A stretch of DNA of 62,000 nt from Glandiceps talaboti (GCF_964340395.1 NC_135549.1:32384832-32446831); one strand, 5' to 3'; positions 23,572 through 36,130 are shown, counted from the first letter of the stretch. Numbers and translations are program-made. The notes: a model not told the origin generated them from the letters alone.

Positions 23572-26110
23572 ATAGTTGTCAATGTTAAACAATGGTCTGT
23601 AATGTATAGTAGTTGTCAATGTTAAACAATGGTTTGTAATGTATTGTAGTTGTCAATGTTAAACAATGGTCTGTAATGTATAGTAGTCAATGTTAAACAA
23701 TGGTCTGTAATGTATAGTAGTTGTCAATATTAAACAATGGTCTGCAATGTATAGTAGTTGTCAATATTAAACAATGGTTTGTAATGTATAGTAGTTGTCA
23801 ATGTTAAACAATGGTTTGTAATGTATAGTAGTTGTCAATGTTAAACAATGGTCTGTAATGTATAGTAGTTGTCAATATTAAACAATGGTTTGTAATGTAT
23901 TGTAGTTGTCAATGTTAAACAATGGTCTGTAATGTATAGTAGTTGTCAATATTAAACAATGGTTTGTAATGTATAGTAGTTGTCAATGTTAAACAATGGT
24001 TTGTAATGTATAGTAGTTGTCAATGTTAAACAATGGTCTGTAATGTATAGTAGTTGTCAATATTAAACAATGGTTTGTAATGTATTGTAGTTGTCAATGT
24101 TAAACAATGGTCTGTAATGTATAGTAGTTGTCAATATTAAACAATGGTCTGTAATGTATAGTAGTTGTCAATGTTAAACAATGGTCTGCAATGTATAGTA
24201 GTTGTCAATATTAAACAATGGTTTGTAATGTATTGTAGTTGTCAATGTTAAACAATGGTCTGTAATGTATAGTAGTTGTCAATATTAAACAATGGTTTGT
24301 AATGTATTGTAGTTGTCAATGTTAAACAATGGTCTGTAATGTATAGTAGTTGTCAATGTTAAACAATGGTCTGTAATGTATAGTAGTTGTCAATGTTAAA
24401 CAATGGTCTGTAATGTATAGTAGTTGTCAATGTTAAACAAGATGGTCTGTAATGTATAGTAGTTGTCAATATTAAACAATGGTCTGTAATGTATAGTAGT
24501 TGTCAATGTTAAAAAATGGTCTGCAATGTATAGTAGTTGTCAATGTTAAACAATGGTCTGCAATGTATAGTAGTTGTCAATGTTAAACAATGGTTTGTAA
24601 TGTATTGTAGTTGTCAATGTTAAACAATGGTCTGTAATGTATAGTAGTTGTCAATGTTAAACAATGGTCTGTAATGTATAGTAGTTGTCAATGTTAAACA
24701 ATGGTCTGTAATGTATAGTAGTTGTCAATATTAAACAATGGTCTGCAATGTATAGTAGTTGTCAATATTAAACAATGGTCTGTAATGTATAGTAGTTGTC
24801 AATGTTAAACAATGGTCTGTAATGTATAGTAGTTGTCAATGTTAAACAATGGTCTGCAATGTATAGTAGTTGTCAATATTAAACAATGGTCTGTAATGTA
24901 TAGTTGTCAATATTAAACAATGGTCTGTAATGTATAGTAGTTGTCAATGTTAAAAAATGGTCTGCAATGTATAGTAGTTGTCAATGTTAAAAAATGGTCT
25001 GTAATGTATAGTAGTTGTCAATATTAAACAATGGTCTGCAATGTATAGTAGTTGTCAATATTAAACAATGGTCTGTAATGTATAGTAGTTGTCAATGTTA
25101 AACAATGGTCTGTAATGTATAGTAGTTGTCAATGTTAAACAATGGTCTGTAATGTATAGTAGTTGTCAATGTTAAACAATGGTCTGTAATGTATAGTAGT
25201 TGTCAATGTTAAAAAATGGTCTGCAATGTATAGTAGTTGTCAATGTTAAAAAATGGTCTGTAATGTATAGTAGTTGTCAATATTAAACAATGGTCTGTAA
25301 TGTATAGTAGTTGTCAATGTTAAAAAATGGTCTGCAATGTATAGTAGTTGTCAATGTTAAACAATGGTCTGTAATGTATAGTAGTTGTCAATATTAAACA
25401 ATGGTCTGTAATGTATAGTAGTTGTCAATGTTAAAAAATGGTCTGTAATGTATAGTAGTTGTCAATGTTAAAAAATGGTCTGTAATGTATAGTAGTTGTC
25501 AATGTTAAACAATGGTCTGTAATGTATAGTAGTTGTCAGTGTTAAACAATGGTCTGTAATGTATAGTAGTTGTCAATATTAAACAATGGTCTGTAATGTA
25601 TAGTAGTTGTCAGTGTTAAACAATGGTCTGTAATGTATAGTAGTTGTCAATATTAAACAATGGTCTGTAATGTATAGTAGTTGTCAATGTTAAAAAATGG
25701 TCTGTAATGTATAGTAGTTGTCAATATTAAACAATGGTCTGTAATGTATAGTAGTTGTCAATGTTAAAAAATGGTCTGTAATGTATAGTTGTCAATGTTA
25801 AACAATGGTCTGTAATGTATAGTAGTTGTCAATGTTAAACAATGGTCTGTAATGTATAGTAGTTGTCAATGTTAAAAAATGGTCTGTAATGTATAGTAGT
25901 TGTCAATGTTAAACAATGGTCTGTAATGTATAGTAGTTGTCAATGTTAAACAATGGTCTGTAATGTATAGTAGTTGTCAATGTTAAACAATGGTCTGTAA
26001 TGTATAGTAGTTGTCAATGTTAAAAAATGGTCTGTAATGTATAGTAGTTGTCAATGTTAAACAATGGTCTGTAATGTATAGTAGTTGTCAATGTTAAACA
26101 ATGGTCTGTA
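23572..26110. repeat. Minisatellite 5, 37-bp unit, about 68 copies
   Basis: Units TAGTAGTTGTCAATGTTAAA + CAATGGTCTGTAATGTA in intron 3. Main variants are ATATTAAAC for ATGTTAAAC, GGTTTG for GGTCTG, TTAAAAAATG, and rare units lacking TAG or gaining GA. Variants alternate in blocks, indicating multi-unit duplication. Confidence 0.97.
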
Positions 26111-26403
26111 ACTAGAATTTGTTTCCAACTTTGTGTCTACATTTGCTACAACTTAAAGTGACAGACATTGTTGAAGTTACATTAAAACTTAGAGATAATA
26201 TCAGCAGTAAACTAAACACAAGGGTGCACACACTTAACTTTTGTGTAATAATGTAACTTAGTCTTTCTCTCATCACTTTGGGAATGTTAGATCCTATTTT
26301 GAGAATGGAATGTAGAGGTCAATGACCTTTCCAAGTGCTGACCTCAAAACATAAGTAGCATAAGGAAGTGATTTACATGTTAGATATGGTTAGACCACAG
26401 GAA
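26111..26403. other. Intron 3 spacer
   Basis: Unique sequence between two arrays; nothing recognised. Confidence 0.5.
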
Positions 26404-26872
26404 GGATATATTATGATTGTCTGAGTACCCAGTCCCTATTAGTTATAGTAACAGGCACTGACTGTTACATACATGATTGTCTGAGTACCCAGTCCCTATA
26501 AGTTACAGTAGGTATCTTACAGTGACATGCACTAGCTGACTGTTACATGTATGATTGTCTGGTACCCTGTCCAGTTATAGTAACAGGCACTGACTGTTAT
26601 GATATTGTCTGAGTACCCAGTCCCTATAAGTTATAGTAACAGGCACTGACTGTTACATGTATGATTGTCTGAGTACCCAGTCCCTATAAGTTACAGTAGG
26701 TACAGTGACATGCACTAGCTGACTGTTACATGTATGATTGTCTGGTACCCTGTCCAGTTATAGTAACAGGCACTGACTGTTATGATTGTCTGAGTACCCA
26801 GTCCCTATTAGTTATAGTAACAGGCACTGACTGTTACATGTATGATTGTCTGGTACCCAGTCCCTATTAGCT
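26404..26872. repeat. Minisatellite 6, about 58-bp composite unit
   Basis: Repeats of ATGATTGTCTGAGTACCCAG, TCCCTATAAGTTATAGTAAC and AGGCACTGACTGTTACATGT, with a longer variant that includes AGTGACATGCACTAGCTGAC. A block of about 187 bp containing three unit types is itself duplicated. A stray relative lies near 27533-27562. Confidence 0.85.
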
Positions 26873-27849
26873 GGTTAAATCTATGGTATATTGCCCATTT
26901 TTGATTGTGGGGATATAATCTGGTCTGTACAAATAAGCTAATTTCTAAACTACAAACTCTGCAAAACACCTGGGCAGGGATCTTAGGTACATTGTAGTCC
27001 TAAATTGCCACCCACAGACCCCTTCAGTTAAAGGCAGACAAACATTAGAATCATAATTTATGGCACTCCTTGTTCCACGATGTACAAATTTTACCATGGT
27101 AGCTAGTCTGTTCCCCCTACTTGTGACAGACTGTGCTTAACACCTGTTTCCAAAATTCATGATTATAATACTTCTGTTAGTAAAGCTAGCAGTGTCTATA
27201 TCAATTAAACCAGCTCACAATAATTATATGCTCTCCCCAAATTCAGACAAGAGGATGGAAATCTCTGGAATTTGTAAAGTAGGCTAAAACTTTTAAAAAC
27301 TTCAAAGACAATTACATAGACATTTCTTCTTCCTATAAGCAGTTATTTTATTTATCAGGATGTATAATATAATATGTCACAATGTGTGTATTTTATGTCG
27401 TTATAAGTAGACTTTTGTGTGATTGTCGATTTGATGTATGAAGGTCTCAATGGAAAGAAGCCGACCCTGCAACCCTCTGCATTGTTTGTAATGCTCATAT
27501 CCTGAAGAAAGATATTTTATAATAATACTAAAAGTTACAGTGACAGGCACAGACTGTTACACTTGGATGTAGCCGCGCATATTTGTCATTTTATCATGCA
27601 GTTACTACATGGAGATAGGGAGTATTAACTTAGTTTTTCAAACATAGAGATATTAAGGGACTATTATTAACTACTTAGTTTTCAATAATATAGCTTTGCC
27701 TAATAGTATGTTATTACATTTGTACCACTGTGTACGTTGATGTACAGTTTGAAGTAAAATGACTCTTCAGTGAGGTAAATTGAGATAAAATTGTTCCTAA
27801 TGCAAAACCTATCCTGATGGAAAGAAGCAAATTCATTTGTTTTTAAGCA
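26873..27849. other. Intron 3 unique sequence
   Basis: No exon, array or transposon end recognised apart from the stray minisatellite 6 relative near 27533. Confidence 0.5.
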
Positions 27850-27934
27850 CATACGCTTTTTTCACTCAAAGCACACTTTTTTAGTAAAACTGAACTGATA
27901 AGGTTCAGTTGTGCTATAGGCATGGAGCAGTGTC

Positions 27935-27992
<58 letters not shown>

Positions 27993-28950
27993 CGACTTAA
28001 ACTCAAAAATGGCCCGACTGATTGCCTTTGATCATCATGAATATTACTTTTGGTGTCTAGTTAGGAAATTGTTCAAATGAAAAAGAGATGTGCTGTTTGG
28101 GGCTAAAAATAACATTTAGGGTCAAAAAACTTAAACTCCAAAACTACTTGGCAGATTGCCAGTGGGGCAGATATTTGGTGAACTTTCTTAGAGGTGTGAG
28201 GATTAAGAATTTTTCATGACATGATGATCCCATTGTGATGTGCAAATTAAGTCTAAAAATGTGTCTTTTTGGTGTAATTTCAAAACTACTGAGCAGATTA
28301 GGCTGAAATTTGACTAGAGCGTTCTTAGACGTGTTTGGATTCAGATTTGTTCATGACATGTGATATGCAAATTAGGACTTAAAATATGACATTGTCTTTT
28401 TGTGAATAATTTATCATTTCAAAACTTGGCTGAAATTTAATTTTGGTACATCTGTGTATGTGTAAATGAAGGTGTATTCACAACATGATGATTCCCATCA
28501 ATAATTTTATGCAAATTAGGTCAATTTTGGTCAGAAACTTATATCTTGTAACTTCATGGTGAATGGGGTTGAAACTTGGTGGGAATGTTTCTGGAGGTGT
28601 TATTCTGCAGTTATGCAAAATATTTTGACACAACTGGCCCTAACAACCTTGACCACACCCTTAGCAACATTGAAATGATGATGCATATTATAAAGATAAC
28701 ACTTAACAGGAGTGGGTACTAGGTAAGTGAATAAAGATTCAAAAAGTATATGCAGACATTCCTAGCAACATGACCATGCCCATAGCAATGGCTAAATGAT
28801 GGTTAATATTTATTACAAAGATGTAAACTCAAAAGGGTACCGTAGGCAAATTAAAGATTCCATAAATGTATGCAAATATGCCTAGCAACAGGACCACACT
28901 CATAGCAACAGCCAACTACAGTTGTGCTACAGTGTCATTGGTTGTATACT
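27850..28950. mobile_element. Unclassified interspersed repeat, copy A (longest)
   Basis: Begins near AACTGAACTGATAAGGTTCA with GTTCAGTT inverted (AACTGAAC / GTTCAGTT), then GGAGCAGTGTCTGTCTG and a (TG)n tract at about 27938-27989. Several degenerate segments follow that contain CAGATTGGGCTGAAATTTG-like and ATGCAAATTAGG motifs. It ends with the CCCATAGCAACAGCCAA segments and TTGTGCTACAGTGTCATTGG. There is no protein coding. Copies B, C, D and E in this window share the order of motifs. The class is unknown. Confidence 0.75.
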
Positions 28951-29540
28951 TTGTAAAAGTATTTTGCTATTTTTCGCAAGTTTTGAAGTATCAAATAAAA
29001 AATGCACATTAGTTGTTTACCTATGACATCACTATGCAAATTAGATAGGTATTTTCACTGTAAACAAGTAAACAACAACTTGGACTACTTTCCGTATGTA
29101 AACATAATCAATTTTGATGTTTACTAATGTATCAAAGGTATTTGTCCCGTAACTCTGAATATTGCCTCTTTGGAGATACACTTGACTGTATGAAACAATT
29201 CAAACATTCTGAAAGTAAATTATTTTAGTTATTGTTATGGTCATTTGAAACTGATATCTGCCCAGGAAAGTAGGATTCACTTACAGTCGTCTGTAATGTA
29301 CACAGATTTAAACCTAATACGAACACCAACACTATGAGTAGTGATCAGAAAATAATAAAGGATGTAATAATGAAACTAGTAGTTCTAGATGACTAAGAAG
29401 TGTAACCAGTTAAGCTTCCAGTCATTTTTATTGGGAAATCTGCCTGCTATTCTCTTATAAATATCAATGAATGTTATTATTTACATTATAAATGGTAAAT
29501 TTGCATAACAATAGGCCAAAGGGGTCAAAAGGTTTCCAGC
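28951..29540. other. Intron 3 unique sequence
   Basis: AT-rich sequence with no recognisable element between the interspersed repeat and the simple repeats before exon 4. Confidence 0.5.
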
Positions 29541-29546
29541 TGATGT

Positions 29547-29816
29547 TGGATGGATGGATGGATGGATGGATGGAGGGAGGAAATTATGGTGGGTGGGTGA
29601 AGTATGTATGACTGTGTACATTTGTACAAAGTCAGATATAAAGTCAGATATAGAGACATGCAAATACATAGGAGAAAACATTTATCTTACTATAAACAAA
29701 CAAACAAACAAACAAACACACGCACAAACACACACACACACAAACACACAAACAAACAAACAAACAAACACACGCACAAACACACACACAAACAAACAAA
29801 CAAACAAACAAACAAA
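29547..29816. repeat. Simple repeats: (ATGG)n and (CAAA/CACA)n
   Basis: ATGG tetranucleotides at about 29547-29572 and CAAA/CACACA tracts at 29696-29816, ending about 70 bp before the exon 4 acceptor. Long open frames through them on both strands are artefacts, although the + frame happens to run on into exon 4. Confidence 0.95.
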
Positions 29817-29887
29817 ATTAAATAAGCATAAAAATGTCAGGAAGATCTTGTTTAAAGTTTTAAAATTAATTTTCATTGTTGTTTCAG

Positions 29888-30071
29888 TTGGTCCTAATTT
29901 TGAGTACATATCACCAAGTGTTAATGTTTATCTTGGGGACACAGTGACATTGAAATGTATAGCACATGGTAATCCACCACCAGAGATCCACTGGTTTAAA
30001 GATGGACAGTCACTTCATGGTTATGTCAACTTTCACCATATACAACATGTGACAGCACAAGATACTGGAAG
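29888..30071 (+). CDS. Exon 4: Ig domain 1, first half
   Basis: Acceptor GTTGTTTCAG, phase 1 in and phase 2 out at GTGAGC. Residues 242-302 show the classic Ig pattern GDTVTLKC (Cys265), NPPPEIHWFKDG (Trp277) and ending AQDTG, just before the Tyr-x-Cys encoded by exon 5. It is I-set-like by the NPxPxxxWxKDG signature. The module copy before it ends six residues upstream of the Ig strands, so the exon boundary is a domain boundary. Confidence 0.93.
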
Positions 30072-30926
30072 GTGAGCTTGTATCATACTATTGGTCATAG
30101 GAATATAAGAATTATTCCTTTCTACTGTAAATAATAGATTGGGTACTGGTTAATTTCATTTAAATCTTACACAGTGTTAATTTCATTTAAATCTTACACA
30201 GTGTTAATTTCATTTAAATCTTACACAGTGTTAATTTCATTTAAATCTTACACAGTGTTAATTTCATTTAAATCTTACACAGTGTTAATTTCATTTAAAT
30301 CTTACACAGTGTTAATTTCATTTAAATCTTACACAGTGTTAATTTCATTTAAATCTTACACACTGTTAATTTCATTTAAATCTTACACAGTGTTAATTTC
30401 ATTTAAATCTTACACAGTGTTAATTTCATTTAAATCTTACACACTGTTAATTTCATTTAAATCTTACACAGTGTTAATTTCATTTAAATCCTATGTTTTA
30501 ATATAAATATTGAGGCTAGCTGTGATCATTATTCTTTGAATATAGTTTGTGCCTGTAGTGAAAGTGTAAGCTAAGAAAAGTACTGACTAATAATTATTGT
30601 CAACATGTGCAGAAAATGTAGCTATTGCTAAAGTGATTAGTTTGTTACAGAATATATATATTACAAAACGATGTCTTCTTAAAGCTCAAAAATAGTAAAT
30701 TATGCAGAAACTGTAGAGATCTAAATGTTGTTTATAGTTAGATTAAGTATACTGACATAGGGATCAACTTCAATCTCATTACCTAGGACATTTTTCTTCT
30801 ATCATATGACCTTTGACACAAAATATCTTGTGGCAATGACCTTTGATTCAAGTACACCATTTCTTGTAGCAATGATTAAGTTTGTGATCATGCTTATTAT
30901 CTTTGCATGTCTCATTGTGTTTACAG
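30072..30926. other. Intron 4
   Basis: 855 bp, splitting Ig1 in phase 2. It contains minisatellite 7 (30151-30489). The rest (30490-30926) is AT-rich with nothing recognised. Confidence 0.8.
30151..30489. repeat. Minisatellite 7, 27-bp unit, about 12.5 copies
   Basis: Near-identical units TGTTAATTTCATTTAAATCT + TACACAG (two carry TACACAC), about 80 bp after the exon 4 donor. Because 27 is divisible by three, the array has an open frame with a nine-residue period. That frame is out of the gene's splicing context and I do not regard it as coding. Confidence 0.97.
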
Positions 30927-30997
30927 CTATGTATGTGAAGCCAGGATTTTAGAAAATGCAGTGAATAGAAGTGAACCCATTCTTATTGGTTTACATG
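30927..30997 (+). CDS. Exon 5: Ig domain 1, second half
   Basis: A 71-bp exon between TGTTTACAG and GTAAGA (phase 2 in, phase 1 out). The joined codon completes DTGSYVCEA: Asp300-x-Gly-x-Tyr304-x-Cys306, which closes the Ig disulphide with Cys265. The G strand (SEPILIGLHG) ends the domain. It carries an NRS glycosylation site. It is too short to find alone; the exact completion of the Ig motif makes it secure. Confidence 0.93.
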
Positions 30998-31009
30998 GTA
31001 AGATCTTTT

Positions 31010-32130
31010 CCTGTGATGTCATACCACACACCATACTAAGATCTCATCAACAAATCACCAGTGATGTCATACCACACACCATACTAAGATCTCATCAACA
31101 AATCACCAGTGAAGTCATAATCACACACCATACTAAGATCTCATCAACAAATCACCAGTGATGTCATATCACACACCATACTAAGATCTCATCAACAAAT
31201 CACCAGTGATGTCATATTATCACACACCATACTAAGATCTCATCAACAAATCACCAGTGATGTCATAATCACACACCATACTAAGATCTCATCAACAAAT
31301 CACCAGTGATGTCATATAACACACCATACTAAGATCTCATCAACAAATCACCACTGATGTCATATCACACACCATACTAAGATCTCACCAACAAATCACC
31401 AGTGATGCCATATCACACACCATACTAAGATCTCATCAACAAATCACCAGTGATGTCATATCACACACCATACTAAGATCTCATCAACAAATCACCAGTG
31501 ATGTCATAATCACACACCATACTAAGATCTCATCAACAAATCACCAGTGATGTCATATAACACACCATACTAAGATCTCATCAACAAATCACCAGTGATG
31601 TCATATTACACACCATACTAAGATCTCATCAACAAATCACCAGTGAAGTCATAATCACACACCATACTAAGATCTCATCAACAAATCACCAGTGATGTCA
31701 TATCACACACCATACTAAGATCTCACCAACAAATCACCAGTGATGCCATATCACACACCATACTAAGATCTCATCAACAAATCACCAGTGATGTCATATC
31801 ACACACCATACTAAGATCTCATCAACAAATCACCAGTGATGTCATAATCACACACCATACTAAGATCTCATCAACAAATCACCAGTGATGTCATATAACA
31901 CACCATACTAAGATCTCATCAACAAATCACCAGTGATGTCATATTACACACCATACTAAGATCTCATCAACAAATCACCAGTGAAGTCATAATCACACAC
32001 CATACTAAGATCTCATCAACAAATCACCAGTGATGTCATATCACACACCATACTAAGATCTCACCAACAAATCACCAGTGATGTCATGTAACACACCATA
32101 CTAAGATCTCACCAACAAATCACCAGTCAT
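31010..32130. repeat. Minisatellite 8, about 48-bp unit, 23 copies, with a 7-unit higher order
   Basis: Units CAACAAATCACCAGTGATGT + CATATCACACACCATACTAA + GATCTCAT, starting about 12 bp after the exon 5 donor. The variable junction (TATC, TAATC, TATAAC, TATTAC, GAAGTCATAATC, GATGCC) follows a repeated order. The GATGCC-type unit recurs at 31404 and 31742, giving a 338-bp higher-order period of seven units. Confidence 0.95.
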
Positions 32131-32132
32131 GT

Positions 32133-32465
32133 CAGCTGAATACATGTTCAAAAAATGCGTGCAAATCTGCCTAGCAACAAGACCTCACCCATAGCAACAG
32201 CCAAATGATCACATATATTGCAAAGATAACAAGAGGATTAATAGACAAATGAATAAACATTAAAAAATGTATGCAAATGCATCTGGCAACATGACCACAC
32301 CCATAGCAACAGTCAAATGATCATGTATATCGCAAAGAAAGCACCATGGTTGGATAGGCAACTGGATAGTCATTCAGCAAATGAACACCTATTGTTAGCA
32401 TGGACTAGCATATGGATAAACATTTTAAAAACTACAGTTGTGCTACAATGCCATTGGCAGTATTT
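32133..32465. mobile_element. Interspersed repeat, copy D (3' part)
   Basis: Two CCTAGCAACA/CCCATAGCAACAGCCAA segments, then GGATAGGCAACTGGATAG, CAAATGAACACCTATTG, and the end TTGTGCTACAATGCCATTGG. It directly follows minisatellite 8. The rest of the intron up to exon 6 (32466-32652) is unremarkable. Confidence 0.75.
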
Positions 32466-32652
32466 TACAGTTTCTATTTTATTCTGTTAGCAAACCTAAC
32501 AATTTTGGAGTGAGCTAGCCTGTATGTGCTGAGGTTTGGTAACCATAGGAACAGTAAAATTGGAATAGATTTCCAAATTTGGACATTATTTTTGGTGGGG
32601 GACTGAGTATTTAACCAATGAAATGACCTGTTTCATTTGACTTCAATCCTAG

Positions 32653-33777
32653 GAAATGACTGCCGACAATACAAAAACCATGAAAACAGTTTTATACAAG
32701 AATGCAGCAGTGATGATAAGTTCCTACCCAGTAACCTATCATGGCCAGAAGTTGTCATGGTTACAACAAATGCTATTCTAACTAATGTGGACATTGACAG
32801 CAGTGTATTTGAGGAGGAAAACCCAGAGTATGATCTTTTGGAGAACTATAGTTATCCAGATGATACAACATATTTGCCAGGTGACTATGTTACTAGTACT
32901 CCAGATTACAGTGATGGAAAATTAGTCTCATTCAAAGTTGTACTAGAGGTTGTAACTGGAAACCAAGAAATTACAACAAAAAAAGCTCTCACACAAAATG
33001 GAATTAATCCTACAAATGGACTGTATTCATCAACGTTAGAAAGAACAACAGAATATTTTAGGCATCCTGGAGAAGACAGTAGTACAACAACATTGAAACC
33101 AATCCGCCAGGGAAATCATACATCAACACACAATCCAGTTGAAAGAGAAGAGATCCAAATGAGCTTCTCAACCCCTGGACAGGGAGATTCAGGTTTGGAG
33201 GATGTGATTTCTACAACAAAACAGTTGAACAATAGAAATAATGAAGGCAGTGAGGAAGATGAGCATGCTAGCAGTGAGGCAGATGAGACTTCAGAAGAGA
33301 ATCGGGACCGAAGACTTGCATTTGATTCTACAACTATGCCACCACAATCAGTCCAAATTAAAGAAGGCAATGAAATCACTATATCTAGTACACAACTGAC
33401 AGCTACACCACAGCAAAACTCTAACAAAATTATTTTTTCGAAAACGTTTCATCATATGTTCTGTCCAATATCACAGCCTAACCACAAGGAAAATGTGAGA
33501 GTATCACTTTCACCATCAGGAGTTGATGTTAAGAGAGGTCAGTTGGTGAAAGTTAAAATACTACATACCAATGGCAAACCATTGGAAAAGAAATGTGATG
33601 GAGATATATGCACTTCCCTTCAGTATAGAACATTCCAGACTGGGTGTAATGTGAACATCCATGGACATTGCCTCTCAGCTTACTTGCAGTGGAAGAACTT
33701 CCTGTCAAGGGTGGATGGCCAAGGATGTGGTGAAGTTACACCAAACGTCCAACAATTACAACATTGTGAAAGTATTG
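32653..33777 (+). CDS. Exon 6: complete second Cys-module with Ser/Thr/acidic insert
   Basis: A 1125-bp exon, phase 1 at both ends, residues 327-701. It opens with C330-x2-Y333-x10-C344 and LP-x4-W357, the same spacing as exon 1. A beta-rich stretch follows (FKVVLEVV, about 425). Then comes a low-complexity region rich in Ser, Thr, Glu, Asp and Asn (about 455-585), likely extended and O-glycosylated. Finally there is a beta-rich segment and C641-x4-C646-x11-C658-x7-C666-x2-AY-x2-W673-x11-C685-x12-C698, which parallels exon 3. In copy 1 this unit is divided by two phase-0 introns and has no long insert. Cys597 has no partner in copy 1. A dibasic RDRR (about 543) could be a protease site. Antisense open frames here are shadows. 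Confidence 0.93.
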
Positions 33778-34080
33778 GTAAGCATAATATTTATAGATCT
33801 CCAGTTAATCACCATCAAAGGAAGTCTTTATATACTTATTTGTAATCTAATAAAATCATACCAACCCTATATTTATCTAATTAACAAATATCTCCTATGG
33901 TTGGGTCACAAACAAAGTAGAATTTCAATGATAGTAAGATGGCAGTTACTACTAACACTACAAGTTAGAGTGTATCTGGACAAAATATTAATTAAGTCCC
34001 TTTAATAAGTCAGAAGACATGATTGTATCCATCAGACTTGCATTGTCATTTCTAAGACATCCAGAATGTTATAATTATGA
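33778..34080. other. Intron 6 start, nothing recognised
   Basis: About 300 bp of AT-rich sequence between the exon 6 donor (GTAAGC) and minisatellite 9. Confidence 0.6.
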
Positions 34081-36130
34081 ATTGACAACATCACTGACAT
34101 GTACACATACACACTTACCATTGTGACTTGACGACGTCTCTGACATGTACACATACAAATGTACACACTTACCATTGTGACTTGACATCTCTGACATGTA
34201 CACATACACACTTACCATTGTGACTTGATAATGTCTCTGACATGTACACATACACACTTACCATTGTGACTTGATAATGTCTCTGACATGTACACATACA
34301 CACTTACCATTATGACTTGATAACATCTCTGACATGTACACATACACACTTACCATTGTGACTTGATAATGTCTCTGACATGTACACATACACACTTACC
34401 ATTGTGACTTGACAACGTCTCTGACATGTATACATACACACTTACCATTGTGACTTGATAATGTCTCTGACATGTACACATATACACTTACCATTGTGAC
34501 TTGACAACGTCTCTGACATGTACACATACACTTACCATTGTGACTTGACAACGTCTCTGACATGTACACATACACACTTACCATTGTGACTTGATAACAT
34601 TTCTGACATGTACACATACACACTTACCATTATGACTTGATAACATCTCTGATATGAACACATACACACTTACCATTGTGACTTGATAATGTCTCTGACA
34701 TGTACACATACACACTTACCATGATTGTGAATTGATAACATCTCTGACATGTACACATACACACTTACCATTGTGACTTGACAACGTCTCTGACATGTAT
34801 ACATACACACTTACCATTGTGAATTGATAACATCTCTGACATGTACACATAGACACTTACCATTGTGACTTGACAACATCTCTGACATGTATACATGCAC
34901 TTACCATTGTGAATTTATAACATCTCTGACATGTACACATACACTTACCATTGTGACTTGACAACGTCTCTGACATGTACACATACACTTACCATTGTGA
35001 CTTGATAACATCACTGACATGTATACATACACACTTACCATGATTGTGACTTGATAACATCTCTGACATGTACACATACACTTACCATTGTGACTTGATA
35101 ACATCTCTGACATGTATACATACACACTTACCATGATTGTGAATTGATAACATCTCTGACATGTACACATACACACTTACCATTGTGACTTGACAACGTC
35201 TCTGACATGTATACATACACACTTACCATTGTGAATTGATAACATCTCTGACATGTACACATAGACACTTACCATTGTGACTTGACAACGTCTCTGACAT
35301 GTATACATGCACTTACCATTGTGAATTTATAACATCTCTGACATGTACACATACACACTTACCATTATGACTTGACAACGTCTCTGACATGTACACATAC
35401 ACTTACCATTGTGACTTGATAACATCACTGACATGTATACATACACCCTTACCATTGTGACTTTATAACATCTCTGATATATATACATATACACTTACCA
35501 TTGTGACTTGATAACATCACTAACATGTACACATACACACTTACCATTGTGACTTGACAATGTCTCTGACATGTACACATATACACTTACCATGATTGTG
35601 ACTTGATAACATCTCTGACATGTACACATACACACTTACCATTGTGACTTGACAACGTCTCTGACATGTACACATACACTTACCATTGTGACTTGATAAC
35701 ATCACTGACATGTACACATACACACTTACCATTGTGACCTGACAAGATCTCTGACATGTACACATACACTTACCATTGTGACTTGATAACATCACTGACA
35801 TGTATACATACACACTTACCATTGTGACTTGATAACATCACTGACATGTACACATACACACTTACCATTGTGACTTGATAACATCTCTGGTATGTACACA
35901 TATACACTTACCATTGTGACTTGACAATGTCTCTGACATGTACACATACACATGCACTTACCATTGTGACTTGATAACATCACTGACATGTACACATACA
36001 CACTTACCATTGTGACTTGGTAACATCTCTGATATGTACACATACACATGTTGTGACTTGATAACATCACTAACATGTACACATACACACTTACCATTGT
36101 GACTTGATAACGTCACTGATATGTACACAC
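34081..36130. repeat. Minisatellite 9, about 46-bp unit, about 45 copies
   Basis: Units ACATGTACACATACACACTT + ACCATTGTGACTTGATAACA + TCTCTG (44-bp and longer variants), 300 bp after exon 6. On the minus strand nearly every unit reads CACAATGGTAAGTGTG, which contains an exact GTAAGT 5' splice-site core. Minus-strand open frames rich in Cys, Val, Tyr and Ser follow from the repeat. Confidence 0.97.

Noticed and set aside
29554-29887. Open frame extending Ig exon 4 upstream
   Set aside because: The extension is encoded by ATGG and CAAA simple repeats. A good acceptor (GTTGTTTCAG) at 29878-29887 in the right phase defines the exon start instead.
30174-30506. 110-codon frame with a nine-residue repeat (LISFKSYTV)
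   Set aside because: It is the 27-bp minisatellite in intron 4 between two halves of one Ig domain; its length divisible by three explains the open frame.
33116-33427. Antisense frame within exon 6
   Set aside because: Shadow of the Ser/Thr/Glu-rich coding region on the + strand.
34075-36097. Minus-strand frames with Cys/Val/Tyr/Met-Ser-Glu repeats
   Set aside because: Translation of minisatellite 9; several frames of similar repeated content occur side by side, broken wherever the unit length changes.
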